Positions 11,380-21,895 of a stretch of DNA of 64,000 bases are shown piece by piece. The notes beneath the pieces were generated by a model. It saw only the letters and a list, made by a program, of their open reading frames with translations. It was not told the origin of the DNA and did not search any database. Position 1 is the stretch's first letter; each line of letters starts with the position of its first letter. Origin of the DNA: Forficula auricularia (lineage: Eukaryota; Arthropoda; Insecta; Dermaptera; Forficulidae). The stretch spans positions 2,657,933 through 2,721,932 of the forward strand of contig JALMQS010000187.1 of NCBI GenBank assembly GCA_024734495.1, read 5' to 3'. The translations under genes were made by a program, and so were the position numbers.

Positions 11380-11690
11380 AATTATTTTCATAATGCAGCT
11401 AACAGAATATAACAAAAACACTATTGTACAATTACGTGCAGTTGCCAGTTTTCCGACTGTGTATTTGAATTCTTTTTTTGTATAGTAAATGTTTTTATAT
11501 TGAAAAAAAATCTGAAATATATTTTTATTAAAATTAATAAAACAAATTATTTATTCAAAATTTACTCCATTATTAACAATTATTTTATTCAAAATCTAGT
11601 AACCATAAATTGTCACTCTGCAGAAATTCAAGAGATTTTCCTTTAGGTCAACAAATAGATAAGCTATCCCGAACCCATATAAGAAATTTT
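11380..11690. repeat. Dispersed repeat shared with 60480-60760
   Basis: CAGCTAACAGAATATAACAA and TTGTCACTCTGCAGAAAT followed by CAAGAGATTTTCCTTTAGGT align with 60490-60745. Together with the 9290-9450/60310-60470 match this suggests a longer element, nearly contiguous at 60.1-60.8 kb and broken up here. No coding capacity seen. Confidence 0.55.
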
Positions 11691-11699
11691 AATTTATTC

Positions 11700-12828
11700 T
11701 AATATTATATTATACAGGGAACTCAAATATAATATTTATTTTTATATCTCTCCTAAAAATTAAATTTATGACCCACTCCAAAAATGGTGAAGTGATACAA
11801 AAGGTCCCCCCTTACATATATTTTCCGATTTTTTTAAGAAAATAAAGTTTTATTTTTAAAGAAATTTTAATTTATTCTAAAATTTTATTATAAACAGAGG
11901 TCGAATATAATATTCCCTGGGGGTTCATGTGGACCACTTTTGGAACCACTGGTATAAAGTAAAAAAATATTTATATATATATATAAATTGACTAGGCACT
12001 TATTGTTTTTTAACTCGGTAAATAACCTTGTTCAGACTATTGGAAGATTCAAAAAATTAAATTCTGAAAATACATACATTTTCAGGATTGATTGTTGAGT
12101 ATTGATGATAAAGTAGCTTTGACCCTCACCTGTAAAAGAAAGAATAGAGAAAATTAATACCTGTGATTAAAAGGTTGGATTAAGTTAAATTAGCCTATGT
12201 CATATCAATAATACATAATAATAAAAAACAAAAAAATATATTTTTATTTTATTATCTACTCTTATTAAACGAGCAAAAATTGTTTATATATATATATTTG
12301 TTCTATTTGAAAACGGCTTTACCAATTTTGATGAAACAAATTCTATTAACAAGTTTTGAGAATGAGAAAGCAATCTGGCTAGGTCTGGACCTCGACAAAT
12401 TTAATCTTAATTGATCTTTTCTTAATTAAAGTAATTATTGACAGATGAAAATCTCAATAAAAAAGTTTGTTTACATTTTTTTCAATTATGTTTTATTTTT
12501 AATTGGTTTTTTTAATTTTAAAACCCACTAATAGGTTATAGCAAATATTAATATATTATATTAAAATTAGGAATTTTTTGATTGTTTTTAATTAACAGGT
12601 GTCTAAATCATAACAAAACAGGTGTGTTTACAAATAAAGTGGTTCAAGTGGCTATTTTTTATATAACTTGGAAATAAATCTTATTTAATTTTATGTTTTT
12701 ATTTCAGTTCCTATACGATTATTTTTTTTTATTATTTTTTTCCTATTTATTTTTTTATAATGCTTATAATTATATGAACGAATGTGGGCAAATTGGTGTT
12801 CGAGTAAACAAATATACACATAATATAT
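11700..12828. other. AT-rich stretch without recognised feature
   Basis: Very AT-rich, with short TATATA runs (12280-12296) and poly-T segments. No TIR pair, SINE head or coding frame could be supported. Confidence 0.4.
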
Positions 12829-12847
12829 ATGTGGATCATTAGAAAGC

Positions 12848-13035
12848 TAGAAATGAAAAGGGTGCGGTGTGGGGTGGATGTGGGAGGTGCAGGATGTGGG
12901 GGATCCGGGGATGAGAGGCGCGGTTGGGGTGGGGTGGGGCGGAGTGGGGGTGCATTGGTGGAGGCGAGGTGTGAGGTTTCCGGAGGGGGGGGGGGGATCA
13001 GGGGTTACCGTGCATCGCTCGGTGGCTCCAGGTAC
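12848..13035 (+). repeat. G-rich tract
   Basis: About 150 bp of strongly G-skewed sequence with many GGGG and GGGTGG runs, ending in a G12 tract near 12987-12998. It resembles the G-rich body at 39.0-39.35 kb. The 97-codon frame through it is Gly/Arg-rich and is a by-product of the skew. On the G strand it could form G-quadruplexes. Confidence 0.6.
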
Positions 13036-13655
13036 TTTTTAATTAAAATAGCAGTGGTTATATTAAGCCCAAAGACCCACTTCATGGTAATTGGTGTTTT
13101 GTGTTTTCCTACTAATCGATAATACTTGAATAATTTCAATATCGGGACATTTAATTAATATATATTCTACTTAAGTAGCTCTGAAATATAATTAATATAA
13201 TTATAATAATGAGATATATAGTGAAAATGAATGGGGTTGCTAACGCTAAAAGAATGAGCAGTTATCTAAAAAACTATCAGAAGAAATCATGAGACTTGTC
13301 CTCTGCTTGATGCAAATAACTAACTTACTATGACGAAATAAAAGATAGAATATTGAAGGTCTAACTATATATATTGAATAAAAACATTAAGTTCTTTTAT
13401 CAAAATAATCTCATTGAATATCAAATCTTTAGGGAGAAATTCTCCTTTATCAATGAAAATTTTGAAAAATAGTTGCTTTTTAAAGGAATAATAATGCATT
13501 TATAAGCAAATAAATATTTTTAAAATATACAAAGCTACATATTGTTTTGGAGATGAAATTACCTTGAATAAAAAATAAGAAATAAATGGTTAATACATAT
13601 TTACGAAAAATAAGTTTTCTCTAAAAGTTTTTTCAATTTATTAATTACTAGCGGG

Positions 13656-13877
13656 GGGAGTCGGGTAGCTCAGTCAGCTAACGCACTGGCCTCGATTCGG
13701 CATCGATCGATTATGACGATGTTGGAGTGGAGGTCCGAGGTTCGATCCTGGCTGGCAAATAAAAATCTCTACCGGCTGAAGACTCGGCTCCCTCATTAAC
13801 CCTACTAACACTCTACTTATGTGCTGACCAAATGGGCTTTGTTTCCGGTGACATTAAATAAATAATAAAAAAAAATT
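13656..13877 (+). mobile_element. tRNA-derived SINE, family S2
   Basis: The head holds GGGTAGCTCAGTCAGCTAAC (box A) and GAGGTTCGATCC (box B). Box A to box B spacing is longer than in a normal tRNA because of a CGATTCGGCATCGATCGATT insertion. A body of about 110 bp ends GACATTAAATAAATAATAAA plus poly-A. The long spacing and A-tail favour a SINE over a functional tRNA gene. Confidence 0.7.
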
Positions 13878-13879
13878 AC

Positions 13880-13920
13880 TACCGGCGAAGCCCACCTCCG
13901 GCGGATATCTTGCTAGTCGA
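13880..13920 (+). mobile_element. Possible Helitron-like 3' end
   Basis: The GC-rich segment CCGGCGAAGCCCACCTCCGG followed by CGGATATCTTGCTAGT has a hairpin about ten bases before a CTAG-T end, the layout of Helitron 3' termini. It sits directly after the S2 SINE tail. Compare 17990-18045 and 39330-39398. Confidence 0.35.
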
Positions 13921-13983
13921 AGGCTTTGTGCAATGCAATAGAAAACAATGAATAAATTATTTTAAAATATGTATATCCACTTA

Positions 13984-14349
13984 TACAGGGTGTCCTGAAT
14001 CACAACGATAGACCGTGAACAGGAGATAGACCAGTTTATGACGATCCAGAAACTAAATTTTTTTTAATAAGTCTCATAGTTTTCGAGTTTTTTTGTGTTT
14101 TTTGAAAATGGTGAAAATCGCTACCCTGCCCTAAATATCGAAATGCTATGGCTACAAATTTACATATTTTATTATTCTAATTTTTGTTACGCAAGCGTTT
14201 CGATATTTAGGGCAGGGAAGCGATTTTCACCACTTTCTCAAAAATGCCTATAGTAACTATGAGACTTTTATTAAAAAAAAAATTATTTTCTGGGCCATCA
14301 TAAACTGTCCTATTCCCACTTCACGGTTTATTGTTGTGATACATCCTGT
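13984..14349. mobile_element. Foldback MITE with CAGGGTGTCC ends
   Basis: The left half (TACAGGGTGTCCTGAATCAC) and right half (ending GTTGTGATACATCCTGTATA) are inverted copies over most of the length. Each includes the segment GGTGAAAATCGCT...GCCCTAAATATCG. The arms are about 160 bp around a short loop near 14150-14195. Non-coding. The family is a different one from the CAGGGTGATTCACGG element at 20.5 kb. Confidence 0.75.
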
Positions 14350-14359
14350 ATATAGATAG

Positions 14360-15280
14360 GCGACCTAATATCGTGTACACCTACTTCCACTTCCACTTTT
14401 ATTTCCAAGTAGAAGACAATAGATGAAGGGGCATTATCCAAAATAATTTCACATAATTCCAAAGACGTGTACTCTTAATTCCAATTGCGGTTCACCCCTC
14501 GTATATAGGTAAATATAAATTTGCTTCTAAAACCTCATTGATTTTCCCTTAAGACAAACTCTCATCGTATAGATCTGATTTTTAACGTTTGTACGAAACT
14601 TCAAAATAACAACAAGAAACCAGAAAAAAGTTCTCAACAGTGGCGAGAACTCAATTGTCAAATCACAAAATAGAGTTTGATACAATAAAAACACATTTTA
14701 ACCAGACTTATTGTTGAATTAATACCCATTTAGTTTCTTTTTTATTGAATCAGCGATTAAAAAGAAATGAAAAATATCATTAAAGCGAAATGGCATTCGA
14801 CGGTCTCTTTTCATCTTTAATTCAAAATCTTTACTAAACATTTATGCGAATATTAGATCACTCGGCGTCTGATGCTGTCGAACGATGTACATTTCCCTAA
14901 GCACAATTTAACTATTTACAATGTAAGGGATTGCCTAGGCGGGATGCAAATCACGTTCAACGAGACCACGTTCTAAGATTGGAGAGATTGCATCGCCTCT
15001 ATTTCTCTTACCCCTTTGCAACTAGAAACCCCCCTTGAACCCCCCCACCCGTTCATCGTTCAGCTCGCAAACCTACAATTTCTACCCTCAAATACCCTCC
15101 TAACCCCCTTTATTTTTTCTCATTGCCACTTTTCACACTTCCCCACAAACAAGAAGTCAAAGAGTGATGAGCTCTTCTGATTTCCTCACATCCTATTCAA
15201 TATTCTTTGTTGTCGTTCCCAGGTACCTATACTGTATTTCACAAATTGAAATTTGTTTTTTTTCTCGCAAGTATTTGTCA
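14360..15280. other. No recognised feature; C-rich patch at 14990-15120
   Basis: This stretch appears single-copy within the window and has a lower AT bias than its neighbours. It holds a CCCC-rich patch at about 15025-15120. No coding frame over 60 codons has recognisable content. A 75-codon frame at 15164-15391 runs into the following hAT-like end. Confidence 0.35.
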
Positions 15281-15285
15281 TCTAA

Positions 15286-15478
15286 AATAGGTCTGGCCAA
15301 ACCGCGGGCCGCATGTGGCCTACTTGCGGCCCGCGTTCATTTAAAACGAATTGTTTTTTTTTGTATGGAATATTTCAAAATATATTTTTAATCGCATTAG
15401 ATTCATTTAAAGAACTAAGGTTCCTAAAAATTACTTGAAGAATAACCCGTGCTGGCCCGAGTTTTTATTCGAATGTAT
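15286..15478 (+). mobile_element. hAT-like element end (GGTCTGGCCAAACCGCGGGC)
   Basis: The terminus AGGTCTGGCCAAACCGCGGG followed by GCGGCCCGCG resembles the common hAT ends that begin CAGGCCTGGCCAA. The following ~90 bp (ACGAATTGTTTTTTTTTTG, then ATCGCATTAGATTCATTTAA) match 59395-59465, inside the hAT element that ends at 60099. The partner end was not found; the mariner-like element begins just downstream. Confidence 0.5.
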
Positions 15479-15582
15479 AGGGTCTTTCAAAAGTCGCGTC
15501 TAGATGTTTTTTAAAAATAAAACATGTAAATACTTTGATTTTTTGATGTTTTTTATTTTTATAAAAATATGGCTCATAACAA

Positions 15583-15826
15583 TTATATATGAAAAATAAC
15601 ATCATTTAAATGTCTATTACGAGCAAGTCTACAGGCTCTCAAAAAAAAAAATACACCAAAATTTTGAAGGACCCGTTCACAGATTTTAGCATCAAGTTTA
15701 TCAATTTCGACTCGAATGTTGTTTTCCAGCTGTGGAATTGTTGTTGCCTTATTCATATAAACTTTACTTTTGAAAAACCCTCAAAGGAAGTAATCTAATG
15801 GGGTTAAATCGCACAAAGGTGGTCAT
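15583..15826 (-). pseudogene. Mariner/Tc1-like transposase, C-terminal part
   Basis: The minus strand reads PPLCDLTPLDYFL, a TGA in place of the usual Trp, GFFKSKVYMNKATTIPQLEN, then IRVEIDKLDAKICERVLQNF. After a frameshift in a T-run it reads RACRLARNRHLNDVIFHI and stops at 15583-15585. The CDLTPLD(Y/F)FLWG motif, with a catalytic acidic residue of the DDE triad, and the TTI.(Q/A)LE.NIR.EI tail are typical of Tc1/mariner-family transposases. Two TGG-to-TGA changes and the frameshift show that it is inactive. The upstream part is displaced by the foldback element. Confidence 0.75.
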
Positions 15827-15828
15827 TT

Positions 15829-16560
15829 TTAACCGACTTCAAAAAAGGAGGAGGTTCTCTATTCGACTGAATTTTTTTTTTTTTTTTGTGCTTATGTTAC
15901 CTCATATCTCCGCCAATTGTGAACCGATTTTGAAAACAAATTTTGCATTGGGTCCAGTCTAGCTTCCGATTGGTCCCATTTTTTTCATAGTTATTAGACC
16001 TTTTTTGTTAGGTTTGTTTAGGCCTAACTTCTTTGTTTATGAACCGATTTCGATGATTCTTTTTTTATTGGAAAGGGGGTATCTTAGGAATGGTGTCATA
16101 TTAATCTGGTCAAATTCTGATGATATGATCACTATTAATAACATCACTAAAAAGAGAAAAATAAAAATAATTTTTAAGAAAAAAATAAAACCGACTTCAA
16201 AAAATTAAATGCAACAAATAAAATACACTAAAATGTATAAAATAATTATTATCTTATTTAGTTACAACTAAACGACGAAATATTAACATGAAATTACTTT
16301 TTGAAATCGGTACCAAACAAACTATACCTATAAGCTATAAGCGAGCATACCCTCCAAACGTACTAAGTAAGATCGGTCGAATGCGATTCATAAAAGGTAT
16401 ATGTTTGGCACCGACTTCAAAAAGTAATTTCATGTTAATATTTAGTCGTTTAGTTGTAACTAAATAAGATAATAATTATTTTATACCTTTTAGTGTATTT
16501 TATTTGTTGCATTTAATTTTTTGAAGTCGGTTTTATTTTTTTCTTAAAAATTATTTTTTA
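15829..16560. mobile_element. Foldback element with CCGACTTCAAAAA ends, inside the transposase
   Basis: Begins AACCGACTTCAAAAAAGGAG and ends, in inverted form, TTTTTTGAAGTCGGTTTTAT. Inside lies a second inverted pair (about 16186-16320 against 16405-16535) with the shared segments TAAATGCAACAAATAAAATA, AACGACGAAATATTAACATG and ACTTTTTGAAATCGGT. It breaks the transposase between NGDV and PPLCDLTPLD, so the insertion is unambiguous. Related copies: 24.14-24.54 kb, 25.28-25.57 kb and 2.15-2.36 kb. Superfamily not determined. Confidence 0.65.
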
Positions 16561-16620
16561 CGTCACCATTACGAGAAATTAATCGTCCTGGAAACTTAGA
16601 CCGCAATTGCTCAATGCAAC
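16558..16620 (-). pseudogene. Mariner/Tc1-like transposase fragment (FPGRLISRNGDV)
   Basis: The minus strand reads CIEQLRSKFPGRLISRNGDV, the segment that normally lies just before W(P)P(R)(S)CDLTPLD in these transposases. The continuation is found at 15826 beyond the foldback element. Upstream of this piece only the terminal region remains, so the catalytic N-terminal half is missing. Confidence 0.7.
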
Positions 16621-16893
16621 TTAAATATCTTTATTTAACGTTGTTCTAGGGTGTATGTAACTATCCATGGTTAAAATTTTACATGTGTCCACGTCCCAAA
16701 TATCAAAGATGAAATAAAAAAAAGGAATTGTTCAGAAATTATTTTCTACTGACATCTAGGCCCAACTTTTGAAAGGCCCTTTACTATTAATTTTAGTAAA
16801 ACGTATTGTAATGTGTTAAAAAATAGAGCCACTTTATTATTTTTGTATATTAACGTATATAAAATATAAAAAGAAAAACAGGAAATATAATGG

Positions 16894-17205
16894 TTACTCA
16901 AAACAATAATGTGCAGCGAATCCAGCTAGATTTTCTAAATTCACTCCCATAGAAACTAAATAATCTCTTAAAACTTCATAAATACTCTCTGCAGAACTAC
17001 CATTGTCAAATTCTACTAATCCTAAAAACGAATCACATACTTTTTTGGTTTCGGGTGAATAATATCTTAACAATAAAGCTAAACATTTTTTAGTAGACAC
17101 GTCCTTTGTTTCGTCTATGATTATTGAGAAAAATGTTGTGTTGTCAAGAGATACAATTTTTTTCGTAACATATGGTCCTATTTTTTCATTTATTATTTTT
17201 GGAGT
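16894..17205 (-). pseudogene. hAT-family transposase fragment (IIIDETKDVSTKKCLAL)
   Basis: A 103-codon minus-strand frame reads PKIINEKIGPYVTKKIVSLD, then TTFFSIIIDETKDVSTKKC, LALLLRYYSPETKKVCDSFL, GLVEF and LENLAGFAAHYCFE. The (I/L)DE(T/S).D(V/I)(S/A)...L....RY pattern carries the first catalytic Asp of hAT transposases, and the (L)(I)GF(A/G)(A/S)D region follows where expected, with the Asp replaced by His. It is a fragment of the centre of the protein: no zinc finger, and no hATC tail. It may belong to the hAT end at 15286, but the connection is unproven. Confidence 0.7.
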
Positions 17206-17209
17206 TTAT

Positions 17210-17960
17210 TTGAAGATATCAAATTTGAAACCCTACAATCTTTTATAGAATGCAATAATTTCAAAAAGAATAATAGAAGTAACTTTGTGTAGCGTCCTCT
17301 ATCCGTACTTTATATTGATATTTTGAAGCTTTATATTTTTTAGGTCTGTAATGTATCATAAATGTACTTCCTTTGATATATTTTATGAAATGTACTAGAA
17401 AAAAATGATTTTAATGTTAATGTATTATTGTACTTTTCAAGCAAAAATTTACTGTAAATAATACATTTCAACTATAACGGCAGCAGTGAGAATAAGATAC
17501 CTACTTCAAAATGGGCAAATTAATTCTAGCTGTAAGGTACAAATACATTTACAAATGTTAATGTTAAATTTTACAAAGGGTTATTTTTGTGTTGCTGGTC
17601 CTAGTTTTTAATTAAGTAAGAAAGTAATAATTGTAGAAATTTTGTATGATGCAAAATACATTAAGAAAATATTGGAAAAGGCTAGGGAATTTTGGAAGCA
17701 AGGACTTTTTCCAAGATTATTGAAAAGTGTAAAGTAATTAAATAAATAAAATTAATTTATTCTTCTACTAAATATTATAGTATGTAGGAAAACTAAATCT
17801 TGTTTTTTTATTCAAATTATACATTGCGTTATAAATCATTAAAGCTACTAATACTTATTTTAATCGACTTGCGCGACGACACTTACGTGATTTTTTTAAT
17901 TTTAAGACTCACTAATAGTTCACAACAAATAAAATGTATTCAAATTATTATTTTAAAACC
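17210..17960. other. AT-rich stretch without recognised feature
   Basis: No TIRs, SINE heads or coding frames could be supported. It ends at the Helitron-like motif near 18 kb. Confidence 0.35.
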
Positions 17961-17967
17961 CACTACG

Positions 17968-18048
17968 CCACTACGGAGTCCAAGGAGCTTAGCTTCCAGG
18001 CTAGCAAGATGCCCGCCGAAGGCGGTCCTCGCAAGTGGTTATTAATAA
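17968..18048 (+). mobile_element. Helitron-like 3' end with GC hairpin
   Basis: CCAAGGAGCTTAGCTTCCAGG, then CTAGCAAGATGCCCGCCGAA and GGCGGTCCTCGCAAG. A GCCCGCC-GAA-GGCGG hairpin follows a first hairpin-like segment. The same two-hairpin order is seen at 39333-39395 with better preserved stems. It differs from AT-rich surroundings and looks like a structured terminus of a rolling-circle type element. Confidence 0.4.
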
Positions 18049-18589
18049 GTGCCTGGTGAAATTTTTTGCTTTCTAGTTAAAATCAATATATTAATATTAT
18101 TTTTAATTTTAAATTCGTGTTAAAACGGTTGATTTTTATTTGCAGCCATTATAAAATAACAGTAATTTTTCTTATTTTTATTTTTTCAAAACTTTGCACT
18201 CTAATACATTTTCATTTAAATGTAATAGATTTCCACTTTTTTAGATTTAGAAAGAAATACTGGAACGAAAGAAGAAGAAAAAACAAAGGGGAATAAAAAG
18301 AAAGTTCACGAAAAGAGAGAAGACAAAAAATAAAACAATTTCTAGTCAAGCGATATATTTTAATTTTCATGGTTAGGGGTTGAAAATATATAACGTGACT
18401 CAAGTTTCAATAGATATAGATAAATATAAATATATACTTGGATTGTAAAAAAAGAGAAGCAGAAAAACGAGAAAACAAGCAAAAAGTAAGCCGGGTTTAA
18501 GGCACATCACATAACTTTCACTTACTTCGTATTATTAACAAACCTATATTAAATTAAAATATTTAAAATTAATAGTCATTGTAGAATTG

Positions 18590-18800
18590 GTTGGGTGAGT
18601 TGTTAATTAAAAGATTTTATAGATTAGACCAGAAATATTGTTATCAGAATGCGCAACGTTTCGATATCTAATTTTGAAGCTGCTTTCAAGTGCTTGTGAA
18701 ATCATTCCAAGAGAAAATCTGATAGGGAGAAATAATCAGAACGCTTCCGGTCTAACTCTTGTAATGATATAATGACTTAAATAGCTCAAAACGACATCTT
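18590..18800 (-). mobile_element. Degenerate PLE-type flank with hammerhead-like remnant
   Basis: On the minus strand, CTTGAAAGCAGCTTCAAAAT then TAGATATCGAAACGTTGCG keeps the GAAACGTT half of the hammerhead-like motif. The CTGANGA half is degenerate. I see it as a decayed copy related to those at 1.6, 22.0 and 27.0 kb. Confidence 0.35.
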
Positions 18801-19239
18801 TATCGATTGAAATGTCGTGCAATTTGATGAGAATCTTAGTTGATTTTTGTAGGTAAGTTCTCTTTTGATAAAAACCCAGGGTTAAATAAACAATAAATAT
18901 GTTTAAATTAAAATTTTAATATGATTTTTAATTTCGAGAAAAATAATTACATTTAACTTGTAAATTTCAAGTTTATATGTTATTTATTTTGCGAGCTTTG
19001 AGCTTTATGGATATGGACTGTGATGGATTGACTAATGGATTGTTATTTTACTATTCGGATCGATCCCGTTTTAGGTTTGAAAAGAACTTAATAAATATTA
19101 TTTATAACATGACCCAGAAATCAAAGAAATCTTAAATTTAGGCTCGTATTTAATAGTTTGAATAAATATTTCACGGAGGGCTCGAAATCAGGACTGGTTA
19201 AAAAAATAAATATTATTAAAACTCAAAATTTCAGGTCCA

Positions 19240-19640
19240 AGTCGTATTTTGCATTTGCATTCATTTCAGTTTTTTTCTAGGGTGAAAATGTTCATTTTTT
19301 TCTCTTAATATCAAAACAAGTATTTGTTGTCGCTAATTAATATTATATTAGAATTGATAAAAATATCTTTGGAATTCATATTTTATTTTTCTAAAAAAAT
19401 CATGGATTGAGACTACAGGAGGGACCCTTTGCATTCATTTCAGATTTTAAAAAAATCATGGATTGAGACCAGAGGGGCTACCCTTTGGATTCATTTCAGA
19501 TATTTTTGAGAGTGAAAAAGTTTATTTTTTTCGCTTAATATCAAAATAAATAGCGTATTTGTTGTTTCTAAATAATATTATATTATAATTTATAAAAATA
19601 TCTTTGGAATTAATATTTTATTTTTCTAAAAAAAAAAATC
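19240..19640 (+). repeat. Local direct duplication, about 220 bp
   Basis: The stretch ATTCATTTCAG...GAAAATGTTCATTTTTTTCT to TATTTTATTTTTCTAAAAAA (about 19255-19400) recurs at 19490-19635. Between the two units, ATCATGGATTGAGAC appears twice (19400 and 19456). AT-rich and non-coding. Confidence 0.6.
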
Positions 19641-20399
19641 ATTCTATTTCTAGATTGTCTTAAAGACAATTTTATTATTTATTTATTTTTTTGTCAATAT
19701 GAGAATGGATGAAGTTTTTACTTTTCTTATTTTTGGTTGAAAACTTAAGACCCCATGAGAAGCGAAAGAGAGAAAGATTAAGTATTTGTGTATGCCGTTT
19801 GGGGTGCGAAAAAGTTTTTTTTTCTTCTTTAGCCCCGTGTCTTTCGCCAAAATTTCTTTTCGTGATCTTACAGACAACGCGGCACGAATAACAAGCACAC
19901 GATTGAGATTGAACAATTTGGCAACGTTGCTGTGCAGAAAGAAATCAAAAGACACGCCCTAAAAAAATAAAAATAAAATTCTACCGACTATTCAGGTGTA
20001 GCACACATGTCGGGTATAAATCACCTAATGATACAGATAGTCCCTAATTGGTTAGTGGTCAAATTTCGCTAAATGCCCTCTATTTTACTAAACGACCATC
20101 AAAGCCACAAAACATGTTGTAAATATCAATAATTGTTGCCAGCCTATTTATCTAATGGTCTATTTATTTTTATATATTCAAAAAACCAGGGCGGTCAATT
20201 TATCAGAAACCTCGTTCCATTAAGTATGATTAATAAATAAAATCACACACCCATATAAATGTCAATAAAATATTGTATATAGTATGAAGGGTGGTCCACT
20301 ACCAATATATTGAAATTAAGTGAATCCGTAAACCATTTTGTGAGATCACTTACCTCTCTTAAATAATAAAGCAACATTAAAAGTAAATTGAAAAGATTT

Positions 20400-20500
20400 T
20401 GGTTTGCCGAGTTGTAGATTATTGATAAAGAGAAATCAATGAGATTTTCCTCTGCTTGATGCAAATAAACATTTACACAGAAAAAATATAAATACATACC
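20400..20500 (+). repeat. PLE-type flank fragment (TCCTCTGCTTGATGCAAATAA)
   Basis: TTTGCCGAGTTGTAGATTATTG, GATAAAGAGAAATCAATGAG and CCTCTGCTTGATGCAAATAA match the outer part of the PLE unit at 52.67-52.75 kb. Shorter pieces recur at 13296-13318, 22430-22480 (reverse) and 45413-45460 (reverse). Confidence 0.5.
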
Positions 20501-20510
20501 TATATACCTA

Positions 20511-21626
20511 TACAGGGTGATTCACGGTCCATGGCACGTTAGTCGTTTAAGGAAAACGGAACACAGGATTTTTCTGAAAATTTAGCATTTTACATTTTCT
20601 TACCTGTTCTATCGATCTAAAATATTTTCAGCATTGCGACGTTTCGGCTTCCATCGAAAAGCCGTAGCAACTTTATTTTTTTTAATAAACACCCCGTATA
20701 TTAACACGTTTTTAGAACCGCCCTTTTATTAAAATACTTTTTTGTTAATATTGTCCTATACCTATCTCTATCGGTTTACGAGATAAAAAATAATTTGTGT
20801 TAAATATAGTGCAAAACCTGGCCCTAATTAAAGAAGTTCTTATGAAATTATTTATTTTATACTATAATAACTTCGTTTGAATAATCAATATTTGAGGTCA
20901 TTTTGGAAGATTTTTTTGAACATTGTCAATAAACTATTTATAAGTTACTTATAAATTGTCAACAAACTGTCATAAGCTTGATATTTCCATGGTTAGTTAA
21001 CATTAAATTCATTCAAAAGTAATTTTTAACGAAAAAGCACTTTTATTAAGAAAACTTGATGATTTAGATATAGGGACATGATATATCGTCTTAAAGCATT
21101 TTCCTTCGTCTTTCAATTTATTGAGTAATATACAGGGGGGTATTATTTGAAAAAACGAGCTTTTGACCCCTTTTAAGAACAACGGAAATAATAGTAATCT
21201 TAGCCCTTTATAATATGGAGTCGATTTTTCGGCGTAAATTAAATACGTCGGGTGTGTCTAAACTACCACCAAAATATCAACTTTTCATGAATTAAGGGAA
21301 CTAATTTATTTAAGTTTAATTAGGGCCAGGTTTTACACCATATTTAACACAAATTATTTTTTATCTCGTAAACCGATAGAGATAGGTATAGGACAATATT
21401 AACAAAAAAGTATTTTAATAAAAGGGCGGTTCTAAAAACGTGTTAATATACGGGCTGTTCCATTTAAAAAAATAAAGTTGCTACGGCTTTTCCATGGAAG
21501 CCGAGCTGGAAATATTTTAGATCGATAGAACAGGTAAGAAAATATGAAATGCTAAATTTTTAGAAAAATCCCGTGTTCCGTTTTCCTTAAACGTCTAACG
21601 TGCCATGGACCGTGAATCACCCTGTA
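20511..21626. mobile_element. Foldback element with long TIRs (CAGGGTGATTCACGGTCCAT)
   Basis: Arms of about 320 bp (20511-20834 and 21312-21626) are near-perfect inverted repeats; both outer ends read ACAGGGTGATTCACGGTCCATGG on their own strand. The inner ~475 bp is AT-rich with no frame of note, although it contains an additional CATTTTGGAAGATTTTTTTG-type stretch. The high identity of the arms suggests recent activity or gene conversion. It is non-autonomous; the superfamily is not determined. Confidence 0.8.
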
Positions 21627-21629
21627 TAT

Positions 21630-21860
21630 AATTTATTTGTTTGAGACTGTAGTTTCGAAGGTTTGACCTTCATCATCAGTATTTTTAATTAGTAATGTTT
21701 TATCTGCTATTTATCAATGAGTCATTTACTCTATTGGACATGGAAAATTCGTTTTGTTGTTATAGCAAGATAGATAAACGATTGTATGTTAATGTGGTTA
21801 GCTTGCTATAACAACAAAACGAACTTCCTATATCCGATCGGGTAATTAACTATAGTCTCG
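21630..21860 (-). mobile_element. PLE-type unit with hammerhead motif and inner palindrome
   Basis: Directly abuts the foldback element. It begins with TATATAATTTATTTGTTTGA and carries a hammerhead-like motif at 21645-21679. Further in, CGTTTTGTTGTTATAGCAAG (21752) and CTTGCTATAACAACAAAACG (21805) form a perfect 20-bp inverted repeat. TATAGTCTCGAAGAAATT near 21850 is a partial reverse copy of the motif's GAGACTATAG-TTTCG half. Confidence 0.5.
21645..21679 (-). ncRNA. Hammerhead-like ribozyme motif (family F)
   Basis: The minus strand reads CTGATGA, T, GAAGGT-CAA-ACCTTC (perfect 6-bp stem II), GAAAC, TACA, GTC. The layout fits a type-I hammerhead with C15.2-G16.2 and A15.1-U16.1 as the minimal stem III, TACA as loop III and GUC as cleavage triplet. 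Against the copy at 52795, two stem II base pairs change in a paired way, which supports the fold. Confidence 0.65.
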
Positions 21861-21895
21861 AAGAAATTATATTAGTACATATTTAAATTTGAGAA

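Larger units (their letters stand above)
15479..16780 (-). mobile_element. Mariner/Tc1-like element, interrupted by a foldback element
   Basis: Terminal inverted repeats: GGGTCTTTCAAAAGTCGCG at the left and, on the minus strand, AGGGCCTTTCAAAAGTTGGG at the right. Both are followed by a TCTAGATG- or C-CTAGATGTCAG-like segment. The flanks hold TA. The minus strand carries two separated pieces of a DDE transposase (15583-15826 and about 16560-16620). Between them lies a foldback element of about 730 bp. With the insert removed, the mariner part is only about 570 bp, so the N-terminal half of the transposase had already been lost. Confidence 0.7.

Noticed and set aside
13656..13760. Possible functional tRNA gene
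   Set aside because: The spacing between box A and box B is too long and a SINE body with A-tail follows.
20620..20675. Hammerhead-like half motif (AAGCCGAAACGTCGC on the minus strand) in the 20.5-kb foldback element
   Set aside because: A stem and GAAACGTC are present but no CTGANGA is found on the 5' side, and the other arm lacks GAAAC.
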